Translations under genes and position numbers: made by a program | Part shown: in pieces, positions 8,159 to 15,693 of the stretch | Position numbering within the stretch: position 1 is the stretch's first letter | How the letters are laid out: every line of letters starts with the position of its first letter | The notes under the pieces: generated by a model | What the model was told of the DNA's origin: nothing | Databases searched by the model: none | The model's input: the letters and a program-made list of their open reading frames with translations, nothing else | Source: JANMZO01 sp031383405 | GTDB lineage: Bacteria; Actinomycetota; Acidimicrobiia; Acidimicrobiales; JANYDT01 | Assembly (NCBI GenBank): GCA_031383405.1 | Contig: JANMZO010000184.1 | Location: forward strand, 1 to 36,152 | Reading direction: 5' to 3' | Length of the DNA: 36,152 nucleotides

Positions 8159-8212
8159 CCGCAGAATCGTTGCAACAAGTGGTCGCCCGGGGGCCAGTGG
8201 CGCTGACCGGGT

Positions 8213-8218
8213 AGTGTC
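8213..8218 (+). promoter_or_regulatory. -10 box before decayed cyclase copy
   Basis: TAGTGT ends 6 nt before ATG 8225, in the same GGTAGTGTCG context as the intact cyclase promoter at 2518. Confidence 0.4.
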
Positions 8219-8224
8219 GGTCGG

Positions 8225-9087
8225 ATGGTGCGACCTTCGGGGACAGTGACGTTTCTCTTCACGGATATCGAGGGCTCCACGCGTCGGTGGGAAACCGATG
8301 CGGAGGGTATGCGCGGGGCGTTGGCGCTGCACGACGACGTGTTGCGAACCGCGATCGAGAGCCACGGCGGTTGGTTGTTCAAACATACCGGTGACGGCGT
8401 GTGCGCGGCGTTCACGTCCGGCCGGGCCGCAGTGGACGCGGCGGTTGAAGCGCAACGTTCACTCGAGCTGCCGGTTCGGATGGGCATCGCCACCGGGGAA
8501 GCCGAGCAAAGTGGCGACGACTACTTCGGTCCGGCGTTGAACCGCGCGGCGCGGGTGATGGCCGTCGGCCACGGTGGCCAGGTGCTGTTGAGCGTATCGA
8601 CGGCAGGACTCGTCATCGGGCTTGACCTCGCCGATGCCTCGGCGTCCTGCGCGAAGGACTCGTCTACGCCAAAGAACACCGGATGCCGGTGTAGGAAGCG
8701 AACATCGCATTCCTGGCCGCCGGACTCGAAGCGGTACACGGCAATCGCCAGCGAGGCTTGGAGATGTTTGACACCACCATCGAGTCGTTTCAGCACGCCG
8801 GAGCGATCGCCAATACGGCGGCGACGTTGGGCAGCCTGGCCACGATCTTCGACCGGTTCGAGCAGCCCGATATCGCCGCCACCCTGTACGGGGCCACGAC
8901 CGATTACGGGCACGTCTCAGCGCTGCCCAGCATTCCCGGTCTTGTCGACCACCTGCGAACGATCCTCGGTTCGACCCGCTTCGACGAGTGCGTCGCCACC
9001 GGAGCCGCCATGGGTCTCGCGGACGCGGTCCGTTACGCCCGATTGCAGATCCGGCTGCTTCGTTCCGAACTGGCAATGCCGTCGTAA
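8225..9087 (+). pseudogene. Cyclase-STAND paralog with central deletion
   Basis: The first 135 or so codons encode a well-preserved class III cyclase domain with FTDIEGSTRRWE, FKHTGDG, DYFGPALNRAAR and the promoter of the intact paralog. At about 8630-8640 the sequence jumps into another frame that reads LGVLREGLVYAKEHRMPV, a TAG stop at 8697-8699, and then EANIAFLAAGLEAVHGN through to the family C-terminus RLQIRLLRSELAMPS (stop at 9085-9087). The TAG replaces the Trp seen in the fragment at 20485. The whole STAND ATPase and most of the helical repeats, about 600 codons, are missing. A truncated 301-residue product could be made, of which only the cyclase part is meaningful. Confidence 0.8.
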
Positions 9088-9150
9088 AGAGGGTTCAGGC
9101 GGCGGCTACCGTCACCAACACGCTTCATAGGTGCTTTTACTATTGAACGG

Positions 9151-9516
9151 CTAGCCCTTGGGTCGAGTCGGATCGTCGGGTGATCGCAACTGGAAGATGT
9201 CGCCGAACGGCCGCGGCGTCGGGACGGCGACGATGTAGATGACCGTCTCCTCGCCTTCGCCCTCGATGTGGGTGGCACCTGCCGGAATCACGAGCTTGTC
9301 ACCGGGCCCAATGGTCAGGTGCTCTCCAGTCTCGCCGTCGAGAATCCACGTTGAGCCCTCCATCACATAGCCGTGCACGTCGCAGTCGTGCCAGTGCAGC
9401 GCCGGGGGCGGCGAGGGTTTCGAGATCAGCGTGGTCGGCCAGAAGCCGTCCTTGGCGATGTCGGCCATCGCTCCCGGCAGACCTTCGAAGTGGTTCTTGA
9501 TGACGGAGACTCGCAT
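9151..9516 (-). CDS. Cupin-domain protein
   Basis: A 121-residue single-domain cupin. HWHDCDVHGYVMEGS is cupin motif 1 with metal-binding His residues, and IGPGDKLVIPAGATHIEG is motif 2 with its His. This is a small beta-barrel metal protein, but cupins are too diverse to assign a reaction. It lies 77 nt downstream of the methionyl-tRNA synthetase gene on the same strand. A GC-rich hairpin between them makes cotranscription uncertain. GAGACT, 6 nt before the ATG, is a weak leaderless -10 candidate. Confidence 0.75.
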   Translation of the reverse strand: MRVSVIKNHFEGLPGAMADIAKDGFWPTTLISKPSPPPALHWHDCDVHGYVMEGSTWILDGETGEHLTIGPGDKLVIPAGATHIEGEGEETVIYIVAVPTPRPFGDIFQLRSPDDPTRPKG

Positions 9517-9561
9517 CCCCGGAGTCTCGCGCCGACGGACCCTCGCCGCTATTCCAGGCTG

Positions 9562-9576
9562 GCGGCCTGCGGCCGC
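9562..9576 (-). terminator. Possible hairpin after methionyl-tRNA synthetase gene
   Basis: GCGGCC-TGC-GGCCGC gives a perfect 6-bp GC stem 18 nt after the metG stop codon. No U-tract follows, so it is a weak terminator call. Confidence 0.25.
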
Positions 9577-9593
9577 AGACGCTCACCGGGCTG

Positions 9594-11684
9594 CTAGCGG
9601 ACCCGCATACCCGGTTGCGCCCCCGGGAACGGCTCCAGGACATACAGGCCCGGGTTGGCCTTCTCGTCGCTGTGCGCGGCAGCGAGCACCATGCCTTCGC
9701 TGACACCGAACTTCATCTTGCGTGGCGCGAGGTTTGCGACGACGACGGTGAGCTTCCCGACGAGATCCTCGGGGTTGTACGCACTTTTGATACCGCTGAA
9801 GACGTTGCGCAGCCGCCCTTCACCGACGTCGAGGGTCAGCCGTAGAAGTTTGTCGGAGCCTTCGACGTGGTCGCAGTTGACGATCTTCGCAATCCGAAGG
9901 TCGATCTTGGCGAAGTCGTCGATGGAGATGACCGGGGCGATGGCTTCACCGCCGGGGATCAACTCGGGCTCGACGGATTCCGCTGCGACTTCCGACGAAG
10001 CAGCACCCACGCCAGGTTCCGCGTCGCCACCGAACAGCTTTTCGAGCTGCTTGGGATCGACACGCTGCAGAAGGTGCTTGTATTCACCAATCGTATGCGC
10101 GCCTAGCAGCGTCGAGGCTGACTCGTAGGCGAACGGGTCGACCTTGAGGAACCCCTCGACCGCGTTCGCCAAGGTGGGCATAACGGGCTTGAGGTAAATC
10201 GTGAGTAGACGGAACGCCTCGATGCACACCGTGCACGCCGCATGAAGATCGGCCTCCCGTCCCTCCTGCTTCACCAGCTCCCACGGCCGGTTGCGGTCGA
10301 CATATTCGTTGACCCGGTCGGCCAACTGCATGACTTCACGCATCGCCTTCGCGAACTCGCGACCCTCGTAGAGTGCCTCGATCGTGCTGCGGGCCGTCTG
10401 CAACTCGACCAGCAACGCCGCCCCCTCGTCGCCGACCGCCGTGGTGAGTTGCCCACCGAATCGCTTCGTGAGAAACCCGGCCGACCGACTTGCTATGTTC
10501 ACATATTTTCCCACGAGGTCACTGTTGACACGCTGAACGAAGTCGTCTGGGCTGAACTCCACGTCTTCGACGCGCGCGTTCAACTTCGCCGCGAGGTAGT
10601 AGCGCAGCCACTCCGGGTTCATACCAAGTTCCAGATACTTCAGCGGCGAAAGACCCGTACCGCGGCTCTTCGACATCTTCTCCGCGTTGAGGTTCAAGAA
10701 ACCGTGCACGTAAACATGGTCGGGAGTTCGGAGTCCGCTGAAGTGGAGCGTGGCCGGCCAGAACAGGGTGTGGAAGTACACGATGTCTTTGCCGATGAAG
10801 TGGATCTGTTCGGTGTTCGGATCGGCGAAGAACGCGTCGTAGTCGCGGCCGGTCCGGGCGAAGTAGTTCTTCAATGACGCGAGGTAGCCGATCGGCGCAT
10901 CGAGCCAAACGTAGAAGTACTTGTCATCGGTGTCGGGAATCCGGATGCCGAAGTACGGGGCGTCGCGGCTGATGTCCCAGTCGGCAAGCGAGACGTTGCC
11001 CTGCTCGTCGGCGACGAACCATTCCTTGATCTTGTTGAGCACTTCAGGCTGCAAACGGTCAGTCTCAGAGATCCACTGCAGCAGGAACTCCGTGCACCGC
11101 GGCGACGAGAGCGAGAAGAAGTAGTGCGAACTCGACCGCATTTCCGGCTTCGCTCCGGACAGCACGGAGAACGGATCGATCAGATCGGTCGGCGCGTAGA
11201 CCGAACTGCACACCTCGCATGAGTCGCCGTATTGATCGGGCGACTTGCACTTCGGGCACGTGCCCTTGATGTAGCGGTCGGGAAGGAACATGCCCTTGAC
11301 CGGGTCGTAGAACTGCTCGATGACGCGCTCCGCGATGAGACCCTCGTCGCGGAGCTTGCGGTAGATGTCCTGCGCCAGTTCGTGGTTCTCGACGGCGTCG
11401 GTCGAGTGCCAGTTGTCGAAGCTGATGCTGTAGCCGTCGAGGTACTGCCGACGTCCCGCGGCGACTTCGGCGACAAACTCCTGCGGCGTCTTGCCGGCCT
11501 TCTCGGCCGCGATCATGATCGGGGCGCCGTGCACGTCGTCGGCACACACGAAATGCACCTCGTTGCCCGCCATCCGCTGATGCCGCACCCAGATGTCGGC
11601 CTGGATGTACTCCATCATGTGCCCGACGTGGAACGGGGCATTGGCATAGGGCAGAGCGGTTGTTACGAACAGGGAACGAGGCAT
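9594..11684 (-). CDS. metG: Methionyl-tRNA synthetase, MetG1 (E. coli-like) type
   Basis: A 696-residue class I aminoacyl-tRNA synthetase charging tRNA-Met. It has HVGH (19-22, the HIGH motif), a four-cysteine zinc knuckle (C143, C146, C156, C159), WLDAPIGY in the methionine pocket region and KMSKS (336-340). It also has a C-terminal EMAP/Arc1p-like tRNA-binding domain from about residue 590 (KIDLRIAKIVNCDHVEGSDK). It closely follows the E. coli enzyme, for example GTCPKCKSPDQYGD. Many actinobacteria instead carry a shorter MetG of about 520-600 residues without this tail, so a transferred or second copy is possible. The upstream region 11685-11840 has a 9-bp inverted repeat and no clear promoter. 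Confidence 0.95.
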   Translation of the reverse strand: MPRSLFVTTALPYANAPFHVGHMMEYIQADIWVRHQRMAGNEVHFVCADDVHGAPIMIAAEKAGKTPQEFVAEVAAGRRQYLDGYSISFDNWHSTDAVENHELAQDIYRKLRDEGLIAERVIEQFYDPVKGMFLPDRYIKGTCPKCKSPDQYGDSCEVCSSVYAPTDLIDPFSVLSGAKPEMRSSSHYFFSLSSPRCTEFLLQWISETDRLQPEVLNKIKEWFVADEQGNVSLADWDISRDAPYFGIRIPDTDDKYFYVWLDAPIGYLASLKNYFARTGRDYDAFFADPNTEQIHFIGKDIVYFHTLFWPATLHFSGLRTPDHVYVHGFLNLNAEKMSKSRGTGLSPLKYLELGMNPEWLRYYLAAKLNARVEDVEFSPDDFVQRVNSDLVGKYVNIASRSAGFLTKRFGGQLTTAVGDEGAALLVELQTARSTIEALYEGREFAKAMREVMQLADRVNEYVDRNRPWELVKQEGREADLHAACTVCIEAFRLLTIYLKPVMPTLANAVEGFLKVDPFAYESASTLLGAHTIGEYKHLLQRVDPKQLEKLFGGDAEPGVGAASSEVAAESVEPELIPGGEAIAPVISIDDFAKIDLRIAKIVNCDHVEGSDKLLRLTLDVGEGRLRNVFSGIKSAYNPEDLVGKLTVVVANLAPRKMKFGVSEGMVLAAAHSDEKANPGLYVLEPFPGAQPGMRVR

Positions 11685-11773
11685 GAATGAGTCCGAACAG
11701 GTAGGGAACGTTCAATTTTAGGCCCCAGCTCGCTGCGGCCGTGCCGTATTTCAAGAAGCTCAGCCTGACGGCC

Positions 11774-11812
11774 ACCACGACCGTGCTGAGCCTGCCACCT
11801 CGTGGTCGTGGT
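11774..11812. repeat. 9-bp inverted repeat upstream of metG
   Basis: ACCACGACC (11774-11782) and GGTCGTGGT (11804-11812) are perfect inverted arms 21 nt apart, about 90-130 nt upstream of the metG start. It could be an operator or a leader hairpin; no T-box features (AGGGTGGNACCGCG-like) were seen. Confidence 0.35.
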
Positions 11813-11838
11813 TACGTGCGCCTCCGGCGTAACTATGT

Positions 11839-11858
11839 GGCACGGAGGCAACGAACGT
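11839..11858. repeat. Dispersed 20-bp repeat, copy 3
   Basis: GGCACGGAGGCAACGAACGT, one base different from the copies at 1739 and 6253. It is intergenic between metG (-) and the MazEF-type module (+). Confidence 0.6.
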
Positions 11859-11948
11859 CGCGTTCGGATCGAGCCAGAGAGGAAGGGAGGCCGGGTGGTT
11901 GAGGTCGACGGCCGGTTGCCGCCGTTGTGGCGAGTGACTTCTGGCAAT

Positions 11949-11966
11949 GTATGCTTATTTGCATGC
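11949..11966 (+). promoter_or_regulatory. -10 box and inverted repeat before antitoxin gene
   Basis: TATGCT (11950-11955) lies 7 nt before ATG 11963. GTATGC (11949-11954) and GCATGC (11961-11966) form an imperfect inverted repeat over the -10 and the start codon. It is a candidate autorepression operator. Confidence 0.45.
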
Positions 11967-12157
11967 AAAGCACCAGCGTTCGGATCGACGTCGGAACTCA
12001 TGAAGAGTTGAAGAGGCTCGCTGCTGCGCTAGGAACTTCGGTGGGAAACACGGTGACGCTTGCCGTTCGGTCGCTGCGGCAGGACCGGATCGGAGCGCAA
12101 CTCGGTGGCCCCTTGACCGACGGGGAAAGCGCGTGGCTAGATGCTGACTTCGGGTGA
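11963..12157 (+). CDS. Antitoxin of MazF-type module
   Basis: A 64-residue protein beginning MQSTSVRIDVGTHEELKRLA, with a ribbon-helix-helix-like strand and helix, then TSVGNTVTLAVRSLRQ as a second helix. The acidic C-terminus (GESAWLDADFG) would fit into the toxin. Its last 17 bases overlap the start of the MazF-like gene at 12141, so the two are coupled. The ATG at 11963 is preferred to an in-frame start at 11927 because the domain begins there and TATGCT lies 7 nt upstream. It pairs an RHH-like antitoxin with a MazF toxin. Confidence 0.7.
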   Translation: MQSTSVRIDVGTHEELKRLAAALGTSVGNTVTLAVRSLRQDRIGAQLGGPLTDGESAWLDADFG

Positions 12158-12482
12158 CGTTGTTGATCTCGACCTTGGGTCGGCCGAAGGTCGCGAAGCC
12201 GGTTTCCGCCATCCCGCAGTTATCGTAAGTGCGCAGAGGATACTCGGCCACAATCCGAATGTCGTTCATCTCGTCCCGTTGACCTCGGCTGTTCGAGACT
12301 TCGATTCTGAAGTCAAGATTGAGCCGGAGCCGGAAAACGGTCTGTCGGGAATTTCGTCGGCACAGTGTCAGCACATTCGATCGGCGTCCCCCACCCGAAT
12401 TCTCCGCACACGAGGAAACGTTGGGCCGGTCGTATTGACGCAGATTCGTGAAATGCTCTCGGTGATTCTCGACATTCCGTGA
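12141..12482 (+). CDS. MazF/PemK-family toxin
   Basis: A 113-residue MazF/PemK-type endoribonuclease. SGDVVDLDLGSAEGREAGFR followed by HPAVIVSAQRI is the family's first block (usually RGxVWxVDL...RPAVVVS). VVHLVPLTS is the second block, and GPVVLTQIREM the typical end with its QxR motif. Substrate mRNA cleavage is known for the family; the recognition sequence cannot be inferred. The start overlaps the antitoxin by 17 nt. At 12508, just after the stop, lies a 44-bp copy of the 5' end of the oxidoreductase gene found further along. Confidence 0.8.
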   Translation: MLTSGDVVDLDLGSAEGREAGFRHPAVIVSAQRILGHNPNVVHLVPLTSAVRDFDSEVKIEPEPENGLSGISSAQCQHIRSASPTRILRTRGNVGPVVLTQIREMLSVILDIP

Positions 12483-12507
12483 ACTCACAGTTGGGGCGGG
12501 CGTTCGC

Positions 12508-12551
12508 ATGATCAGGTAATCGACGTTGATCGTGCCCTCGGCCGTGGCGTC
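12508..12551 (-). repeat. 44-bp duplicate of the oxidoreductase gene's 5' end
   Basis: It matches 14161-14204 at 42 of 44 bases in the same orientation. In this copy the start codon ATG is changed to ACG. The homology stops abruptly on both sides, 26 bp beyond the mazF stop. The rest of 12483-12803 shows no gene; a 6-bp inverted repeat (GGGCAA-TT-TTGCCC, 12570-12583) is the only other structure seen. Confidence 0.8.
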
Positions 12552-12803
12552 GAGTCGAAAGACCCGAACGGGCAATTTTGCCCAGCGCATCCCGGTCAGT
12601 CACTATCGGGCTGGAGTCCGGCCCCGTCCCGGTTTTGGCCGCCATCTCACCAGACAGTTGGCGTGCACCCTCACAGAAATACCCTGAACGTCGTACGCGC
12701 CCGAACGGTCTGTATTCGCGTTGTCCTCTTCCTGACATTCAACGCACTTCCGCTTCAGTGCACCAGCGGCGCAAGGCGTGAGCCGACTGCGCGGGTCGGT
12801 CGA

Positions 12804-14198
12804 TTAGTCCTCGATGAGACGCCGGGCATTTGCCGCGGCCGGCGCGACGCAGGCGAGGTACCGCCGGAGGGATTCCCAGATCCCCGTGTCATCAGGGGTG
12901 AGCAAGGTCAGGTTCTGGTGGAAGCCTCCAGCCAGTCGGGATCGCTCGAGGAACGAGGCGATGACCGGATAGGTCGGCCAACACTGCCGGTTCGCCAGTT
13001 CGACCACCATCATCGCCAACCAGTCGCGAGGAACTGTCGGGGGAGCGATGGGGCGGCAGATGACGTTCTTTTCCGCTTCGTCTGTGAAGTTCGCCTCCAC
13101 GACGCCGATGAGCGAAGCGCTGAACGTCGGCTGACAGAACCGAATCCACTGGAGCGTGATGCGGTTGCCGGCGAACACCGGCTTGGCGGGAAGGGTCGGA
13201 ATTCCCGCAGCCGAGCAGTCGACGAACAATGTGCTCGGACCGATCGGTATCACGCCGCTCTCGAGCACCACCTGATCGGTGGTTATCGAGGTCACCCGGC
13301 CGCGGCGGACGATGTTCGTGATTCGACGAAGCAGTTCGAGCTCACCGGCACTCACTACGGCGCAGTGGTACGCCTCGGGTTTGACGGCCGGGTCGATCCG
13401 CACCACCGCGCCGGACGATTCGAGTCGATCGAAGACTTCGTCGACCGTGGCGGCCCCGTCGATCGCCTCCACCTGGTTGGCGATGCCGCGCACATTCGTC
13501 GGGAAGAACTCACGGCCCGGTTGGAAGTTCTCACGGGGAAGGAGCCAGGCGTCGCGCGGCATGATCCAGCAAATCTGGTCTGGCGAGGCGCCGTTGTCGA
13601 GGAGCCAGATGATGGCGTCCATGCCCGTCTTACCGGCGCCGATCACGACGTAGGAATTGTGGGCGTGGGCGATTCTCGGCAGTTCGTTGAGTGGAATGAA
13701 CGCGACACCGGGCGACACGGTGAACCCGGGCGTGTGGGTCGAGGGCACGTTCATCTTCGAATGCGTTGCATCCACGACCTTTCGCGCGCTTATCTTTGTC
13801 GTCGTCCCGGAAAGCAGTGACGTAACCGTTCCGTCTTCGGACGCGTCGCTCATCGGGAAGTAGTGCACACGGCCAGTCGGGAGGAACTGCTGCTGCATTA
13901 CGAGGTCGAAGTGGCTCAACACCTCCTGGCCCGACGCCAGTTCGAACATTCCCCTGTTGTGGCCGACCTCGTCCTTCATGCCGGAGCCTAGTGGTCGGGA
14001 GCTCACGCCGTAGCTCGACGACGGCTGGTGCAGGCGGACGAACGGGTAGGCGTCGTTCCAATGCCCACCCGGGCGATGGTGGCGGTCGACGATGGCCATC
14101 GTGGCTGTTCCCTCAGTGAGCAGCGAGTCGGCGAACGCCATCCCAACTGCTCCACCGCCGATGATCAGGTAGTCGACGTTGATCGTGCCCTCGGCCAT
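12804..14198 (-). CDS. FAD/NAD(P)-dependent oxidoreductase
   Basis: A 464-residue flavoprotein. The N-terminal VDYLIIGGGAVGMAFADSL is an FAD-binding GxGxxG Rossmann turn. RPGGHWNDAYPFVRLHQPSS is a substrate or FAD-contact block like that of flavin-containing monooxygenases. SYVVIGAGKTGMDAIIWLLD is a second dinucleotide fold for NAD(P)H. It is likely a monooxygenase or related oxidoreductase of unknown substrate. ATG 14198 is chosen over ATG 14243 because GGAGG sits 5 nt before it and the FAD motif follows closely. It is monocistronic and divergent from the antitoxin at 14374. Its 5' end is duplicated at 12508-12551. Confidence 0.8.
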   Translation of the reverse strand: MAEGTINVDYLIIGGGAVGMAFADSLLTEGTATMAIVDRHHRPGGHWNDAYPFVRLHQPSSSYGVSSRPLGSGMKDEVGHNRGMFELASGQEVLSHFDLVMQQQFLPTGRVHYFPMSDASEDGTVTSLLSGTTTKISARKVVDATHSKMNVPSTHTPGFTVSPGVAFIPLNELPRIAHAHNSYVVIGAGKTGMDAIIWLLDNGASPDQICWIMPRDAWLLPRENFQPGREFFPTNVRGIANQVEAIDGAATVDEVFDRLESSGAVVRIDPAVKPEAYHCAVVSAGELELLRRITNIVRRGRVTSITTDQVVLESGVIPIGPSTLFVDCSAAGIPTLPAKPVFAGNRITLQWIRFCQPTFSASLIGVVEANFTDEAEKNVICRPIAPPTVPRDWLAMMVVELANRQCWPTYPVIASFLERSRLAGGFHQNLTLLTPDDTGIWESLRRYLACVAPAAANARRLIED

Positions 14199-14373
14199 GG
14201 CGTCCTCCACGGACTTGATCGGGCGGACACCCGGCACGTTCACTCTGACCGAGTTTCTCGGACTGCTCCGTGATCGCGATCACACACCGTCCGATTTATC
14301 GACGGATTCGGCGAAATGCCCGCTACGCCGGTGTACATGGATTGTTTGCAGGCACGCCTGCGATCATACCTGC

Positions 14374-14670
14374 ATGGCGCAAATCACGATTCGAGCCGAC
14401 AACGATCTCATCCGGCGCGTCAAGCGCTCGGCGGCCGAGGTCGGTCGGTCGATGAACGACTACGTCACGGCCGTTCTCGATGCAGCGACCGACCCGAACC
14501 TCGCTGGCACGTCCGCCGAACGGCTCCGCGAGCGACTGCGGGAAGCCGGCCTGCTCACCACGCCTTCGAAAATGTCAGGTCGCCGACCATCGGCCTCCGC
14601 TGTCACCGCCGCCCGGTCTCGGGCCGCTGCGGGCCGGCCGGTGAGCGACTTCGTCTCCGACGGCCGGTGA
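14374..14670 (+). CDS. Ribbon-helix-helix antitoxin (VapB/FitA-like)
   Basis: A 98-residue antitoxin. MAQITIRADNDLIRRVKRSA, then EVGRSMNDYVTAVLDAA, is a ribbon-helix-helix domain with the strand and two helices. A proline- and arginine-rich linker leads to the C-terminal end GRPVSDFVSDGR that would bind a PIN toxin. The ATG at 14374 is picked because GATCAT, a weak -10, lies 6 nt upstream and the frame before it is not protein-like. Its TGA overlaps the GTG of the following vapC as GTGA. That toxin is broken, so this antitoxin may have lost its partner. Confidence 0.75.
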   Translation: MAQITIRADNDLIRRVKRSAAEVGRSMNDYVTAVLDAATDPNLAGTSAERLRERLREAGLLTTPSKMSGRRPSASAVTAARSRAAAGRPVSDFVSDGR

Positions 14671-15020
14671 GCGTCTTCGCCGATTCATCGGCACTCGTGA
14701 AGCTCTACGTCGCGGAGTTCGGTCATGAAGCTGTCCGAGCCGGTGCGGGCCCGGGTCCGCTCGTGATCGCAACGATCGCCCGGGCGGAAGTGCCGGCGGC
14801 ACTGTGGGGTAAGTCTCGAACCGGTGAACTGTCGGCGTGAGACGCGGCTCTTGTCGCGAGTGCGTTCGAGTTTGACTACCACGGCGACGATCAGGCCGGC
14901 TCGGCCTTCGCGGGCCTGGCCTTCGCGGGCCTGGCCTTCGCGGCCTGGTCTTCGCTAGGTGATGCACTGGTGTTCGCGGCAAGCCACGCAGGACCGTTCG
15001 CGTACCTGAAATCTGTGTCA
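14667..15020 (+). pseudogene. Broken PIN-domain toxin (VapC)
   Basis: From GTG 14667 the frame reads SVFADSSALVKLYVAEFG then IATIARAEVPAALWGKSRTG, the first half of a VapC with the first Asp and the conserved Glu. It ends at a TGA (14838-14840) inside the family block GELSA-x-DAAL. The same frame goes on after the stop with DAALVASAFEFDYHGDDQ. It then enters a 15-bp tandem repeat coding AFAGL units and a poorly matching tail (LGDALVFAASHAG). The third conserved acidic block is not recognisable. A 57-residue fragment is all that could be made, so the toxin is presumed dead. Confidence 0.7.
14903..14956. repeat. 15-bp tandem repeat inside broken vapC
   Basis: GGCCTTCGCGGGCCT occurs at 14903-14917 and 14918-14932. 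A third unit at 14933-14946 lacks one base, and a partial unit (GGTCTTCGCT) follows. The units are in frame until the shortened copy. Confidence 0.8.
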
Positions 15021-15404
15021 CACGGCGGAAATGATGACAGGTGCGGGTTGCGTGTCGACGAGGTCGCCGAGGTCACCCGGATCGCTGGTAAGCATGACCG
15101 CTTCCGGGTAATCGAGCGCGAAGGCTACGACGATCGCATCCGTGGCTGAGATTTCGGACGCTCGACCTGTTGCGGTTCTCAGCCGTGCTGCGTTTCGAGC
15201 GATTCGCTCCGTCACGGGTTTAACCTGACACATGCTGAGCAAATGGTTTACATGGAAGTCGCGTCGGTGGTCTCCGGTGAGCGATTCGGTCAGCACCACC
15301 GCCGGTACCTGTGGCGGCCAGACTCCGCGACGACGAAGCTCCGCGAGACGTGCTCGCTGTCCGGCCAAGGCGCTGACCCCACCGCTGTCGAGTATGAGAT
15401 TCAC
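15018..15404 (-). CDS. vapC: PIN-domain toxin (VapC)
   Basis: A 128-residue PIN-domain ribonuclease. NLILDSGGVSALAGQ gives the first Asp, PQVPAVVLTESLTGD the conserved Glu, SEISATDAIVVAFAL the third acid and VMLTSDPGDLGDL the fourth. The active site looks complete. The ATG at 15404 overlaps the antitoxin stop at 15401-15403 as ATGA, so the two are coupled. It is convergent with the broken vapC ending near 15020. Target RNA is unknown. Confidence 0.85.
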   Translation of the reverse strand: MNLILDSGGVSALAGQRARLAELRRRGVWPPQVPAVVLTESLTGDHRRDFHVNHLLSMCQVKPVTERIARNAARLRTATGRASEISATDAIVVAFALDYPEAVMLTSDPGDLGDLVDTQPAPVIISAV

Positions 15405-15667
15405 GCGCTTCGGCGTCGCTTGCTGGATCGTTTCGCCGGCGCCGCGAGCACGCGGTCAGCCCAGGTGGCGGCGGCCAAAGCTTCTTCGGGGCCGACCGGT
15501 CCAAGCTCAGCCTCTAGTTGGGCCAGGTAGGTGTCGAGCGCAAGGATCATGGCACGACGATCCAGTTCCTCCAGTAGGGCCCTCGTCGCAACCCGCGACA
15601 CATTGAGGCCGGCTTCGCGTGCTCTTGCGGCGACGTCATCGGGAACGGTGATGTTGACGCGTGTCAT
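15401..15667 (-). CDS. vapB: VapB-type antitoxin
   Basis: An 88-residue antitoxin beginning MTRVNITVPDDVAARAREAG, followed by NVSRVATRALLEELDRR, the strand-helix-helix of a CcdA/RHH-type DNA-binding domain. The C-terminal region (EEALAAATWADRVLAAP) and basic tail would contact the PIN toxin. ATG 15667 is chosen although ATG 15673 is in frame. The perfect -10 TATAGT (15674-15679) abuts the upstream ATG but is exactly 6 nt before the second, which fits leaderless initiation. Much longer upstream frames run through a vapC remnant in antisense and are not credible. Confidence 0.8.
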   Translation of the reverse strand: MTRVNITVPDDVAARAREAGLNVSRVATRALLEELDRRAMILALDTYLAQLEAELGPVGPEEALAAATWADRVLAAPAKRSSKRRRSA

Positions 15668-15673
15668 GCGCAT

Positions 15674-15679
15674 ACTATA
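15674..15679 (-). promoter_or_regulatory. -10 box of vapBC operon, leaderless
   Basis: TATAGT on the minus strand, one base from consensus, 6 nt before ATG 15667. Confidence 0.6.
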
Positions 15680-15693
15680 CACACAGTCGATTC

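Noticed and set aside
11685..11840. T-box leader upstream of metG
   Set aside because: No T-box consensus, specifier hairpin or antiterminator-like sequence could be recognised; only a 9-bp inverted repeat is present.
12663..13820. 385-codon plus-strand frame opposite the flavoprotein gene
   Set aside because: Shadow of the FAD-dependent oxidoreductase, which has recognisable nucleotide-binding motifs on the other strand.
14903..14956. Possible CRISPR-like repeats
   Set aside because: Units are 15 bp, directly adjacent with no spacers, and lie within a decayed toxin gene. This is simple tandem duplication.
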